Shown one piece after another: positions 43,871-54,982 of a DNA stretch of 64,000 nucleotides. The notes under the pieces are model-generated. The model was not told the DNA's origin and searched no databases. It saw only the letters and a list, made by a program, of their open reading frames with translations. The stretch spans positions 53,309,501 through 53,373,500 of the forward strand of contig CP136898.1 in assembly GCA_034359265.1 (NCBI GenBank), given 5' to 3'. Position 1 is the stretch's first letter. Every line of letters begins with the position of its first letter. The stretch is from Canna indica (lineage: Eukaryota; Streptophyta; Magnoliopsida; Zingiberales; Cannaceae). The translations under genes were made by a program, and so were the position numbers.

Positions 43871-45293
43871 AATAGAGCATGAAATTTTTGGTACCCAAAT
43901 GACTTTGGGTCCTTGGGGGTCAACGGGCGGCTTAGGTACCCAAAGTGTCTTAACAACACTAGGGTTTACTTTAAAAGCACAATCATAGATAGCATGCTAT
44001 ATACCACAACAAAAACAATGTCCATGAAACTTTTTCTTTTCATTTTTAACATGGACATGAGATTTAATGTTAGAATGCTTAACATAAGAAGGGTGATGGG
44101 TATGAGCAATCTTAAGTAAAATATTTTTCTTCCTAGAGTTTCTAAAGGATGAAACATTGTAAAAATTATGTGTTTTCTTACTCAAGAGAACAACCTCATT
44201 ATTCAAGTCATTAATGGACTTATGCAATGCATGAGATTGAGATTTCAACAAACAATTTTCATTTTTCAAACTCTTATTTTCCATTTTGAAATCATTTGAA
44301 GAATCATTACCCTTAAGTTTTAATCTATTTTTCAAGCTCTCATTTTCATTTCTAATTTTGGATGTCTTGTTTAATAATTCATCATTTTCAATCTCTAACT
44401 TTTCATTTCTATGTTTTAAGTTCTTAATTTCAAGCTTCAAATCATCATGGCATGTATCAAGCATACTAGTGTTCAATTTTTCATTTTCAACTTCTAAGGC
44501 ATGCAAGTGAGTAGTAAGCTTAGAGTTCTCTTTTTTAATTTTCTTTATTTCCTTGTTCTTTTTCATGAGCAATTCATACATTTTTCTATATTCATCAACT
44601 AGATCATCATAAGACATGCCAAATGAGCTTGAATTGCTAGAATCACTATTATGACAAGAAGCGGAAGACTTTACCTCATCGTTAAGACCCATGAGGCAAA
44701 AGTTTGATGTAGCTTTATCGTCATGTCTAAAAGAGCTTAACTTGATTTGGATGTGGATGGAGAAGCACACTTCTTCTTTTTGGATTTCTTCTTCAAGAGA
44801 GGACAATTCATCTTCTTGTGTCCTGTCTCTTGGCAAAGGAAGCACCTAAGTTTTCGTTTCCGATTCTTGCTTGTGCTTCTTTGGCTAGAAATGCTTTGGG
44901 CATCAAAAATGAGATTAGTACTAGGGGGATGGATGACCATTGTCATCACCACCCTCAATAAAAGTATTAAGCTCTTCGGTTTTAGCATAATCATATAACA
45001 TATTTAATGTTGCCCAAATATCAAAAGCCGAAGTGCAATGCTTGACTTTTTCAAGGATGCTATTAGGTAAGGTACAAAAAATGCTATACATAGCATCTCC
45101 ATTAAATTGAAACATTTTATTATCATGTTCACTCCAATCATGCATGTCAACCTTAGGTTCAATGTATTAGTTTAATCATGTTATAAACATCAAGACCTCT
45201 AGTCTTTAAGTAAGTGTACATCCTAGACTTCCAAAGACCAAAGTTCGATTCATCGAACCTAGGAGGTGAAGAAGCTACTGACTCTAGTGCCAT
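43870..45293 (-). pseudogene. copia-type gag with zinc knuckle and long coiled coil (broken)
   Basis: ATG at 45293 gives MALESVASSPPRFDESNFGL and WKSRMYTYLKTRGLDVY, the N-terminal gag part of plant copia (UBN2-like). TGA at 45159 ends it, and the next frame (45145-44921) continues with KVKHCTSAFDIWATLNMLYD. A zinc knuckle CFLCQETGHKKMNC lies at about 44797-44842. A coiled coil of about 170 residues (44640-44150) follows. A second degenerate knuckle (about 44020-43975) has an in-frame TAG and is one residue short. The end is near 43870 (VIWVPKISC). Length and coiled coil suit particle assembly. Confidence 0.78.
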
Positions 45294-45342
45294 TCTAGGA
45301 TCGAGACAAATTGTAGAAGGGATGGTGAAATCACAATCTACG

Positions 45343-45359
45343 ACCCGCTCTGATACCAA
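45343..45359 (-). promoter_or_regulatory. copia primer-binding site (tRNA-iMet)
   Basis: The minus strand reads ttggtatcagagcgggtc immediately inside the LTR end, matching the plant initiator-Met PBS TGGTATCAGAGC. Confidence 0.88.
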
Positions 45360-45360
45360 T

Positions 45361-46870
45361 TGTTGAATGAAATGGCACACTAGAGGGGGGGTAAATAGTG
45401 TGTTATCTAACAATTGTCGCCTAATTCTCATTTTAAATGTTTCTTGATTTGTTAGCCTGAGCACGATATTTATAGGAAGCGGAAGCAATAAAGATAAAGC
45501 AATAAACACAAACAAGCTGCCAATGCTAACACACGAATTTATAATGGTTCGGCTAACTGCCTACTCTACTACCTTGGCTCCACACCAAGGATTGCTAACC
45601 AACTACTTTATAGAACTTGTGTTTCCCTTTGAATACAACTGAGGACACAATTCTCACCTCTTTGAGAACTCCTCAAACCTATTCACCTAGGCAAAACACA
45701 AATCTACAAAGCCTAACGCTAAGTGTTTCTCTAGCACACCTAGCAAGCTATTACAGAGAAAATAGGGTTGAAATAAATCTTCAAATACAAAGAAAAAGAG
45801 CTGAGAATTGAAAGAATGACCAATGCTCTTTTTCCCAAGCCTTCAAGTCTTCAACTCGACCAGTAGATGAACTTGAATCGTAGCAGAGTTGAGGAATAGA
45901 ATTGGGCACTTGAGAAGGATGTTGACGAAGGAACAGGGCACAACAATTAATTCTTTAGAAGGCTCAAAACTCTCTTTTTAATGCTCAATAAAATCTGTAA
46001 GAGTGAAGGAAGGTGTGTTAAATGAGTTATTTGAGGTATATTTATACCCTCTCCAAGAAACGACGGCTCAATGTAGAAAACTATCCGTTACAGTCGCTCG
46101 ATCGATTGGCCGGTCAACCGACCGATCGACCGCTCAAGTGATTGCTGCCCCATTGTCTCTTTGTGGTCGATCGACGGGTCGACCTCCAGATGCAATTCTT
46201 GTGTTCCCGCAATCCGGCTAACCGATCGATCGACCGATGCAAGTTGCGGCTTCAGCGATCTACAGTACGACGAAGCTATTGCAAATTTTTGGCCTCAGTC
46301 GGTCGATCGCCGGGTCAACCGAAGTAGCTACCGCTACTTTTTACCTTTGGTCGATCGACTGCTCGGTCAACCGACGTAGCCTTTACGCGATTTCTTCCCT
46401 ATCTTCGGTCGACCGACGGGTCAACCAAATGGCTACTGCCATTTTTTTGCGACATTCGGTCGACCGTCCGATTGACTGACAAGGCTACTGCCATTTTTCT
46501 AACTACATTCGGTCGACTGCCCGGTCGACCGAACCTAGGCTGAATTTGATTTTTCAGCCATTTTTCTTGGGCGCTTCATTTCCAGGTTCCGGCCTTCAAC
46601 GTGCGTCAACTTGGAGGACTTTTCACGTGATCTTTGGACTCGTCCAAGATGACTTTGGTGCACACATTGATCTTCGATAAATTTCCGCGACGAACCCGAC
46701 CGCGATGATCAATGTCCTTCCGATTTTCCGATTTCTTCCGATTTATCCGATCGAGGACATCGAACACTAACCGATATGGAACTTGAAAGATTTCTCAATG
46801 AAATATTAGTTTGATGTTTGTTATCTTCAAAACCGAGATTAAGACCAAGGTTGAAAACCTAAAGCCAACA
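45361..46870 (-). repeat. copia 5' LTR
   Basis: 1510 bp, tgttggctttagg...ttcattcaaca in its own sense. A TATA-like ggtataaatatac is at about 46036-46048 (minus). The block 46085-46530 holds about seven units of roughly 55-60 bp, each with cggtcgaccgacgggtcaacc-type palindromes. Confidence 0.88.
46085..46530. repeat. GGTCGACC/GGTCGATCG palindrome-rich LTR repeats
   Basis: Spaced units contain ttcggtcgaccgacgggtca followed by accgaagtagctaccgctac-like sequence. Shorter versions occur in the other family LTRs (11520-11665, 25785-25960, 27868-27990, 34990-35090). They lie upstream of the TATA-like box, i.e. in U3. Confidence 0.8.
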
Positions 46871-48918
46871 ACTACGACTACTGGACGCTGCTACGAGATC
46901 TATGCCACTGCCTGCCCTCCAGCTGCACCATGACTCCAAGCCTCACCTCACTGGTCGGGCTTTGCAAAACAAGAGAAATAAACCGTGAGTCCACATGGGA
47001 CTTAGTGAGCGGTTCTTCCGAACCTCCACATAAATCCTCAATAATCACATGTATATAAGTCAGAAAAATATAAAGTAAGGGATCTAATCTAGTCATGATA
47101 TGACAATCGACCCCAAGAGCCGTCCTGTATAGACCATACAGTCATATAACTAACCATAACAGCCCAACTAAGTAGAATAGCACCTGGCCACTAGGCCTGC
47201 TCATGAACTAATGGTTCGGCTCTAACCAGTCTTACCACACAAAGACAGTAATACTCCAGGCGCACGGCCTACATAACATATAAGAAAATCAAAGCAAACA
47301 CCGAGCCATCGACTAGGATGGCCTGCTAGTCTCCGGACACCTACCGGGTTAGGGATAGCTAATCCCACCCAACTGGGGTCTAATACCTAGCGGGCCCGCT
47401 GGTGCAATCTCAAGACCCAAATAACTGGGGTCTAATACCTAGTGGGCCAAGCATTAGTCGTTCCGACTACCCATGCTCCTCGGTTGACCATCACAATCAC
47501 ATCACACAAGCAAGGTGTCCTAAAGTTTCCTTTTATAAAAATCCCAGACATTCACCCGTGCTCAGCCCATTTATTCCGGGCCTTACTATTCGCAGACTAT
47601 TGCTCACTGGTTATTCCCTAGGTGTGAGACCTAGCTTGTCTACATTCGAGTTTCTCTAAATAATAGGCACCCTAGAGTTTCCTAATATTCATCTAGCGTC
47701 ATATGGCACATTTCAAGTGTGAACTACATGTCATAAGTGTAGATATGTCCGAATACATACATGTCACAATGCATAAGTTATAAGGAAATTAATCTACATC
47801 TACTACCATGAATAACCGCATGATTGCAATAATAAAGTAATTAAATTCTGCATTTAATCAATAAATTCCAGCAAGGTAACATTTAACCTATCATGGTAGT
47901 TTCAATACTAGCATTACAAATTTGATGAAGGAAATTATATAATTCATATACCATACATGATTTTAGCCATATATGTACATTCAAGAAGATATTCTTCTAA
48001 AATTTTAAATTTCATCTACTAGCGTCAACAATTCCAATCGACGAACATATTTCCCAAGAGACGAAATCAACACATTGTATCAAATCCACTCTGGCCGAAC
48101 CCTAAACAAGGGTAACATGTTCGCCCGAACCTTGTTGAAGGGGAAAGGAAGGAAAGTTTGATCATGAGATCGTAAGATCTAATTTACAAGTTATCTACAC
48201 ATGAAAAGGGATCAATCCAAGGGGTTTAAATCACTCGAGGGATTTGGGGAAAATTTCGGCATGACCTTTCCCCTTTTTCCCTCGATTGGTTGGCCCCTAA
48301 AATCAAGAAAATGATGTGGAAACATTCATTGCACGATACAATTTGTCTACGGAAAACATAAACCTTGAGAAATTTCAGATCTACAAGATCCGACGTGAGA
48401 AAAATGAGATTTCATCACCTCTAAGCGTCGGCCACACGCCTACCCTACTAAACTAAGTTCGACCACTCACCTTGATCAAAAAGGAAAACGTTCTAGGCGA
48501 CGACGACTCCGATCTCCAGCGACGATACCAATTTCTCGCGCCACCACTCGGAATCCTCTTCTCTCCCTTCACCTCGGGCTGCGTGTGGCTCCTTCTTGAG
48601 CCAAACAGCGGCTAGGGTGAGGGGCTTTATATTATTTATTTATTTTTTACTAAAAAGCCCTTCCTCAATTAATCCCCTAGTCAACTCAATCCAAGTCCGA
48701 TTCGAGATCCGATTAAATCCACATACACGATTTGAATTTGATTCATACTAAGGCATCTTATATTTTAAAAAGGAAGGAACATTTTCAACTAATAAAATTT
48801 CATAAGGCTTAAATTATACCTTCTACTCGCGGTGATTTCGTGACTCGACCTGACTAACTCCCGATCCGGTGGACTGCACCAAAAATAAATTTTATATTAG
48901 GAAACCTGAGGTCTTACA
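46871..48918 (-). repeat. gypsy LTR fragment in reverse orientation
   Basis: Reverse complement of most of a gypsy LTR related to 50960-53515. It ends (its own 5' start) with tgtaagacctcagg at 48918. The other side is cut at 46870 by the copia LTR, about 250-300 bp short of the LTR 3' end. It is more diverged than the 41146/50960 pair, so it is a separate, older copy. Confidence 0.8.
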
Positions 48919-50959
48919 TACGAACACAAGCAGCAGGAGTTTGAGAGCGCCATATGCAATGTTTGCCATGGACGACGATAGACGACAATAGACGAGGAAT
49001 ATGATCTCTTACCACATGCACCCGAGAAACTCCAAGATGCAAGTTTAGAGTCGCGAAGCGAAGCAAGCTACTATGCCGACAAAGATAAAGGTCATCACCC
49101 GTCGGAGAAGTTGTTACCGAGGAAGAAGAGGAGATTGAGTTCGGTGCTAATAGATGCGAGCACGCTGTCTTAGATGCATAGGTGGAGATTGAGTTTGCTT
49201 CACGCTCAAATTGCGAGGCCCCGTCGTGCTCGTCACCGTCGTGTCACACAATGACAACAACTGTTCAATGTAAGAGACTAACTAGTGTCATGTCGGTGGG
49301 GAGAGAGTAGGAACAAGAATAAGAGAAATCCAAAAAATGAGACTTGGATAAATGATTTTAAAATGCTGATTAGAATTTAACACATGAGCAATTGCATGTT
49401 ATTATTGATAAATGATTTTAGCAATTGCACGTGAGCAATTATATATATGCCTTCTCTTTACAACTTTATGTCTTCTGCATTTTGTTCTTCTCCTTAAAGT
49501 ATTTTTTTCTCCTTTACATGGAGGCTGATCTTTTTTGCTTTCTCTTCTATTTTGTTCTGTTTGTCTAGCCACCTGAGAAATAGTTCTGGCAGGGGCGGCC
49601 CAAGAAATATTGTGGCCTAAGGCAAAATCTTAAAATGAGGCATTTCATTTATTCAATAAATTAAATTAATATAATATTTTATATAAAATTTATTTTTTAA
49701 AGCTTTTTGAGATGAGTGTTTGAGGATGCCGGACATTACTTTTATCTGGACTTGTGAACGACCGACCATTGGAGGCTTAGTCACTTAGAGCTAGTGGATA
49801 TAGAGAAGACAAAGAGTTCGAAGATGGGGCAAAAATTTCATTCGGGTAATCTGCAATTACTTCAAACCTGATACATCTAATGGCCCCCATGAATCATGAC
49901 ACCCACATATCAATTCCGCCAAGGAATGAATTCTTCCACGGAATTCGATTATTTGACAATTGTTGGATAATACATATCATTTGTTTGTCTCTTTGCATGC
50001 TTTAATTTCTCATTTTTCATTTCCTAAAAATTAAAAGTCCTCTAAAAGAGGACTATAACTTGTGAACTAATAAGAAGATTTTTTTTTTTGTGCAAAATTA
50101 GAAGGTTAAATTGAGCCTATTTAATTTCATCAAATTAAAATTAATTGATTATGCACACAAACTCACTATAAAAGATCATTAATAAATAATAAAATAGCCC
50201 AAGGGTAATTAATGAAACACAAACAATAATTAAACCTCAAATTAATTAATTAACCAAACCATATAATATCACACTCATCAAAAACACCCACTACACTCAT
50301 TTATTTGCAATAACCTTTAATATTTAATCCTTATGCATGAATCAAATTACATGATTTAATCCTCATAAGGCAATGGCCTTATTGGCCTATTGGATGGGCC
50401 GACCATGAGCTCTGGAGGCATGTAGGTTGTTATTTTGTGATATTTCATGTTTATTTTTCTAACATTATAAGTTTGTTTTCTCTGGATACCTATAACTTTT
50501 ATGTCAAGTTTTCTAATTTCTTTTCATGCTTATTAGTTATTACACATGCTAGATACAAATATCTCATATATAACAAATCTCGTAAAAGAATCTCCACAAT
50601 GAAACTAAAAATTTTCCTCTGAAGTTAATATAAGTTCATTTAAAATGAAAAATAGTCTAATGAAAACTTAGTTACAAAAAATTAGTGTAGTACTGCAAAA
50701 TAAAATTTGCCTAAATTCTTCTTTCATGAGCTTCTCAACTTTCCGTGATGCTGAATTGCTTAGTCTTTCTGCTTACCATGGTTGTAATTCATTGTGTTGT
50801 TTCCCATTTCAGCAGCTATTGACATCATGATGTTCTAGTTTTCTTGATTTTACTTTTAAAAATAGTTATTTGAAGTTCGGTGCTCTTAATTTTTTTTACT
50901 TGTGATATTCCTATGCCATGGGGATGATAAGTGGGGTATGCCATATATAGTAAGCATGA
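48919..50959. other. unassigned AT-rich DNA with decayed remnants
   Basis: No gene-like frame. 48919-49320 is GC-richer with short exon-like pieces but no readable protein. At 49588 a caggggcggcccaag sequence, followed by attgtggcctaaggc, resembles the end of a hAT-type plant element. Its partner end is not found. 50040-50340 is AT-rich low complexity. Confidence 0.4.
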
Positions 50960-53515
50960 TGTAAGACTCAAATTTTTTTTTTCTAATATAAAAATATGTT
51001 TTGGTGCAGCGCGCCGGACCCGGGGGTAGTCGAGTCGAGCCCCAGGATCGCCTCGAGTGAAAAGGTATGACTCGACTAATGATTCATGGAATCTATGTGG
51101 GTGATTAACTTTCCTTTTATGAATTCATTCCTTAAATCAAGTCAAATCGATTCATATTATGGGTTGAGTCAAAACCCAAGTTGAGTTCAAGTTTAGTCAA
51201 GGTTCGAGTATGAGTTAAGTGAGTCATGGAGCTATCTTTGGAAAGCTAGATGAGGGATTTAAACCCACATCTTGCAGCCATGCGACTCATCCCTTGAGTC
51301 GCACAAGGCTGCCTAGGGGGAGAGAGGAAGAAGAGCAAGGGAAAGCTTGGAGGACTTGGATCGATCCGAGATTTCGCGTCGTCGCTGGAAAATTTCAAGT
51401 CGTCATCACCCGATCTTTCATTCTCTGCAATCTAGGTGAGTGGTTAGAGTTCGAAGCATGGGTGAGGCGGGTAGCCTAACCCCTAGTTCTGATAGGACGA
51501 GTTTCTCGCGATCTTTTCGTCGGATCTTGGTTTTATCGACGTGTAATCGCTGTTTTGTATGATTTCTTGTCGGAGTACCTTGTTTCTTCATCGATTTTTA
51601 ATTGTAAGGGCTGCCGAGTCAAGGGAAAAGGGGAAAGGTCATGCCAAAATTTTCCCCAATTCCCTTGACGACAAGAAGGCCCTTAGATGATCTCATATTC
51701 ATGATTGATGTAGTTCAAATCGTAGGTTTCATGCGTCATGAAGCATATCTTCCCTAGATCTCTCTTGATGTGGCCAAATGAACCTTGCACCTCATGAAGA
51801 GTGTTCGGCCAAGGGTAAGGGAAGGGGTAAAATAGTCCATTGATATTAAGTTATACTCGGAATCGAAGAATTAGAGGTATAGCTAGAGTCTCCTTTCCTT
51901 TTCCTACCTTAAGGACCATGGCCGAGCAAGGTTCTTCTTGCTCATGGCTCGGCCAAGACTAGGGAGGGGAGAAGAGAGTAGCTTTAGATGGAAACTTACA
52001 TGATTATGAGATTCACACATATAGGAATGACAATACTTAGGAAGAACACCAAACATAGAAAGTAGATTGATTGAATTGGAATTGTAGGAATGCTAGCCTT
52101 ATGACCATCCTTAGCATTAGATATTTAACTTTGAAATGTTGAAATTTTTTACCATGCTTAGTAATTTCTACCTTTTTTCACAATTTATTATTACCGTGCC
52201 ATGCTAGATAATTGCTTCTTATTGTGCTAAATTCCTAAGGTAGTGTAAAGTTGTTACGTATATATATATTGTGACCATATATAGTAGATGTTACAATACT
52301 TGAATATTTTCTTGAGATTATACATGCTGCCAAAAAATGTTAATGGGCGGAATTCCCAAGTCGACGCATGGAATTCCTCACCCAGGGTAGTGTAGAAGGT
52401 TAGATAACGTGTAATGCGTCGCTAGACGTTCATCATACTTATATGGAAACTTTGCTAGGAGATGATAACACTTCTATGACTTATTGTATACTTTTGGAAA
52501 CCTAGAACTTCTAGGTGTACACAATTTGAAAGGGCGGCATAAAGTGTTGATCCTGTAGCCGGATTAAGGCCAAATACGGGCAATGGCCCGAAGGGTATAT
52601 ATGGAAACCCTAGGATATTGATTGTGTGGTGTGTTTGAGATGGTCCGCCGAGGATCGTGGAGGTCGGGAATGACCAATGCTCTGCTCGACCAGTATCGAG
52701 TCTTGAGGTACACCAGCAGGCCCGCTAGGTGCCAGACCCCTATTTGGGTGGGACTAGCTATCCTTACCCCAAACGATGTCCGAAGACTAGTGGACCATCC
52801 TAGTCGACGGCCCGGGATTGTTTGCTTACACCTTGATGTGACGTGGCCAATGGCCTGTATGATACTACCTGATATGGTAGGGACGACTGTAGGCGAGATA
52901 TTATTCGATAAGCAGGCCTAAGGGCCGGATGCTGGAGGCTTGTAGGCCAAGATGGCAGGTTATCATATTCAGTTGTACAGATTGACCCATTGGGGGTCGA
53001 TAGCTGTATTAGAAGTATATTACCTCCTTGTTCATTCATTTTGTTGCCTTATATCATATATATGCATGACTGAGGCTTATGTGGAGGTTCACTAGAGCCA
53101 CTCACTGAGTCCCAAGTGGACTCACAGTTTATTCTTTTTTTTTGTAGAGCATGAGCAGTGACTTTGGCATCTCGACATGGTGCAGCTGGTGGGCGGGAGG
53201 CGGTGCCATATCTCGTAGCGGCATCCATGAGTCATAGACCAGTGTCTAGTAGTTGTTTTTTTATTTACTGCACTGACAGTTGTGTTTGGAAAGAGTTTGT
53301 AAAACTTGATACTTGAGACGTTCAGTCATTCAGATGTTGGTTTTCTTACTTGCTTTGAAAATATAAAACTGTGAATTTTGAAAACTTTTAATAAAGTTGT
53401 GTTGAGATTTCTTTTATCGATACGTTCTGGTTTTCTTTATGTCGGTGTAGACAATAGGCTACAGGGCAAGATGTTGGTCTTGGCCGATCACACTACCCTC
53501 AGTTGGGGTGTGACA
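50960..53515 (+). repeat. gypsy-4 5' LTR (complete, 2.56 kb)
   Basis: Starts tgtaagactc and ends ggggtgtgaca, followed by a PBS-like site. It contains a strong donor-like ctag|gtgagtgg at about 51434 and an acceptor-like ttttttttgtag|agc at about 53147. The first 1.45 kb matches 41146-42595. Confidence 0.88.
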
Positions 53516-53582
53516 AAGTTAGTATCAGAGCACTGGGTTAGGTCTTGTCTATGACTCAGTGTTGGGTACCGTATGAGACATA
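53516..53582 (+). promoter_or_regulatory. gypsy-4 primer-binding site and leader start
   Basis: aagttagtatcagagcactg follows the LTR end, close to the tRNA-Met PBS pattern with one change (ttAgtatcagagc). The leader is interrupted at 53582 by CACTA-B. Confidence 0.7.
53580..53582. repeat. CACTA-B 3-bp target duplication (left)
   Basis: ata precedes cactactag and follows gtagtg at 60763-60765. Confidence 0.88.
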
Positions 53583-53599
53583 CACTACTAGAAACTTCG

Positions 53600-53885
53600 T
53601 CTTCAGCAACGGCTATCAGCGACGGCCGCTCAAGCCGTTGCTATTTGCAACGGCATTCTTACGGCCGCTCGAGGCGTTGTAGAAAACTATATCTGCAACG
53701 GCTTTCTAACGGAAAACCGAGCCGTTGCTGATTATTTTAATTATCAGCAACGGCTTTCGGACGGAAAGGTGCGCCGTTGCTGATATTTTAATTATCAGCA
53801 ACGGCTTTCTAACGGATAAGTGAGCCGTTGCTGATGATAACTTATCAGCAATGGCGTTCTAACGGGCGAGTGAGCCGTTGCTGAT
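53600..53885. repeat. CACTA-B left subterminal inverted repeats
   Basis: Pairs of cagcaacggc and gccgttgctg with 15-30 bp spacing, as in CACTA-A. Confidence 0.85.
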
Positions 53886-54284
53886 AAGTTTATATAGGGC
53901 ACGCTCTCGCGCCCGACCCTTCTTCCTCCCGCTGCTGCCGCCGCCGCTCCTGCCGACGCCACTCGCCGCCGTTGCTGCCGACGCCGACGATGCCGACCGC
54001 TGCTTCCGACTTTTTCAGGTATGTCTCCTCCCTGCAGCCGTCTCTTCCCTGCGGCCGGCAGGAATCACCCGACCGCCGCCGAACCTTCTGCAATGGCCGG
54101 ACAGTGTGTCCGGCCACTGTACGCCGGCGCCGGAGGGTGGACTCCGGCGCCGGAATTTATAATTTATATATATAATTTATATTATGTTATAATTGTTAAT
54201 TAATTATTTTATAATTGTTAATTAATTGTTTAGATTAATTATTTAATTTGTTAGATTAATTATTACGGTTTAGATTAATTTCGG

Positions 54285-54500
54285 ACGCACGCCGGAATCG
54301 TCCACTTCGGACGCGCGCCGAAATCGTCCACTTCGGACGCGCGCCGGTATCGTCCAATTCGGACTCACGCCGGAATCGTCCACTTCGGACGCGCGCCGGA
54401 ATCGTCCACTTCGGACGCGCGCCGGAATCGTGCAATTCGGACTCGCGCCGGAATCGTCCACTTCGGACTCGCGCTGGAATCGTCCACTTCGGACGCGCCC
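54285..54500. repeat. 26-bp tandem repeats in CACTA-B leader
   Basis: About eight units with core ggaatcgtccacttcggac; fewer alternating caattcggact variants than in CACTA-A. Confidence 0.9.
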
Positions 54501-54718
54501 CGAAATTGTCCAATATGGACTCGAACTGTCTCAAAACATTTAGAAAATAATCATCCTCCGACGAGTTGATATGTTTCACGTACACATCGACGATCGGATA
54601 TGATTTAGCAAAACCTTAGATCCGTTCGGGAATTGTATGTTCGTGTAAAAGAAGTAGATGATCTTTTATACGACGTACAATTCTTGAATTGTCCCTGATT
54701 GGACAATTTGGGAATATA

Positions 54719-54908
54719 GTTATTTGTACTGCACTTACGTTTTTATTTTAACTGTTAACTAATTATTCTAAATTTCGGCAACATCTCTCTTGTTCTCCGA
54801 TACGCGCCCAGATGATATGCGTATTCGGAGAACTGTAGGGAGATGCTATCGAAATTTAGAATAATTAGTTAACAGTTAAAATAAAAACGTAAGTGCAGTA
54901 CGAATAAC
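54719..54908. ncRNA. 190-bp long hairpin in CACTA-B leader (candidate small-RNA precursor)
   Basis: The left arm starts gttatttgtactgcacttac and the right arm ends gtaagtgcagtacgaataac. Relative to CACTA-A both arms changed together (T-A pair to C-G pair). The stem is about 80-85 bp, the loop is around 54803-54825, and it ends about 75 bp before the TNP2 ATG. Confidence 0.55.
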
Positions 54909-54982
54909 ATAAATCTCGAATGGAATAGGACAATCTCACCTAAAGACATTAACCAAAGAAATTGTCATTGATTGACAGAATC

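Larger units (their letters stand above)
42596..46870 (-). mobile_element. copia-family element, 5' half with gag
   Basis: Minus orientation: 5' LTR 45361-46870, PBS complement 45343-45359, gag 45293 to about 43870 and AT-rich repeats to 42596. No protease, integrase or RT is present. The family therefore appears pol-less, since other copies in the window show the same non-coding region beside the polypurine tract. Confidence 0.78.

Noticed and set aside
34166..46875. 34171-46870 as a single copia element with a matching target duplication
   Set aside because: The flanking pentamers (gagtc and actac) differ and the internal joint lacks about 140 bp; left as two linked parts.
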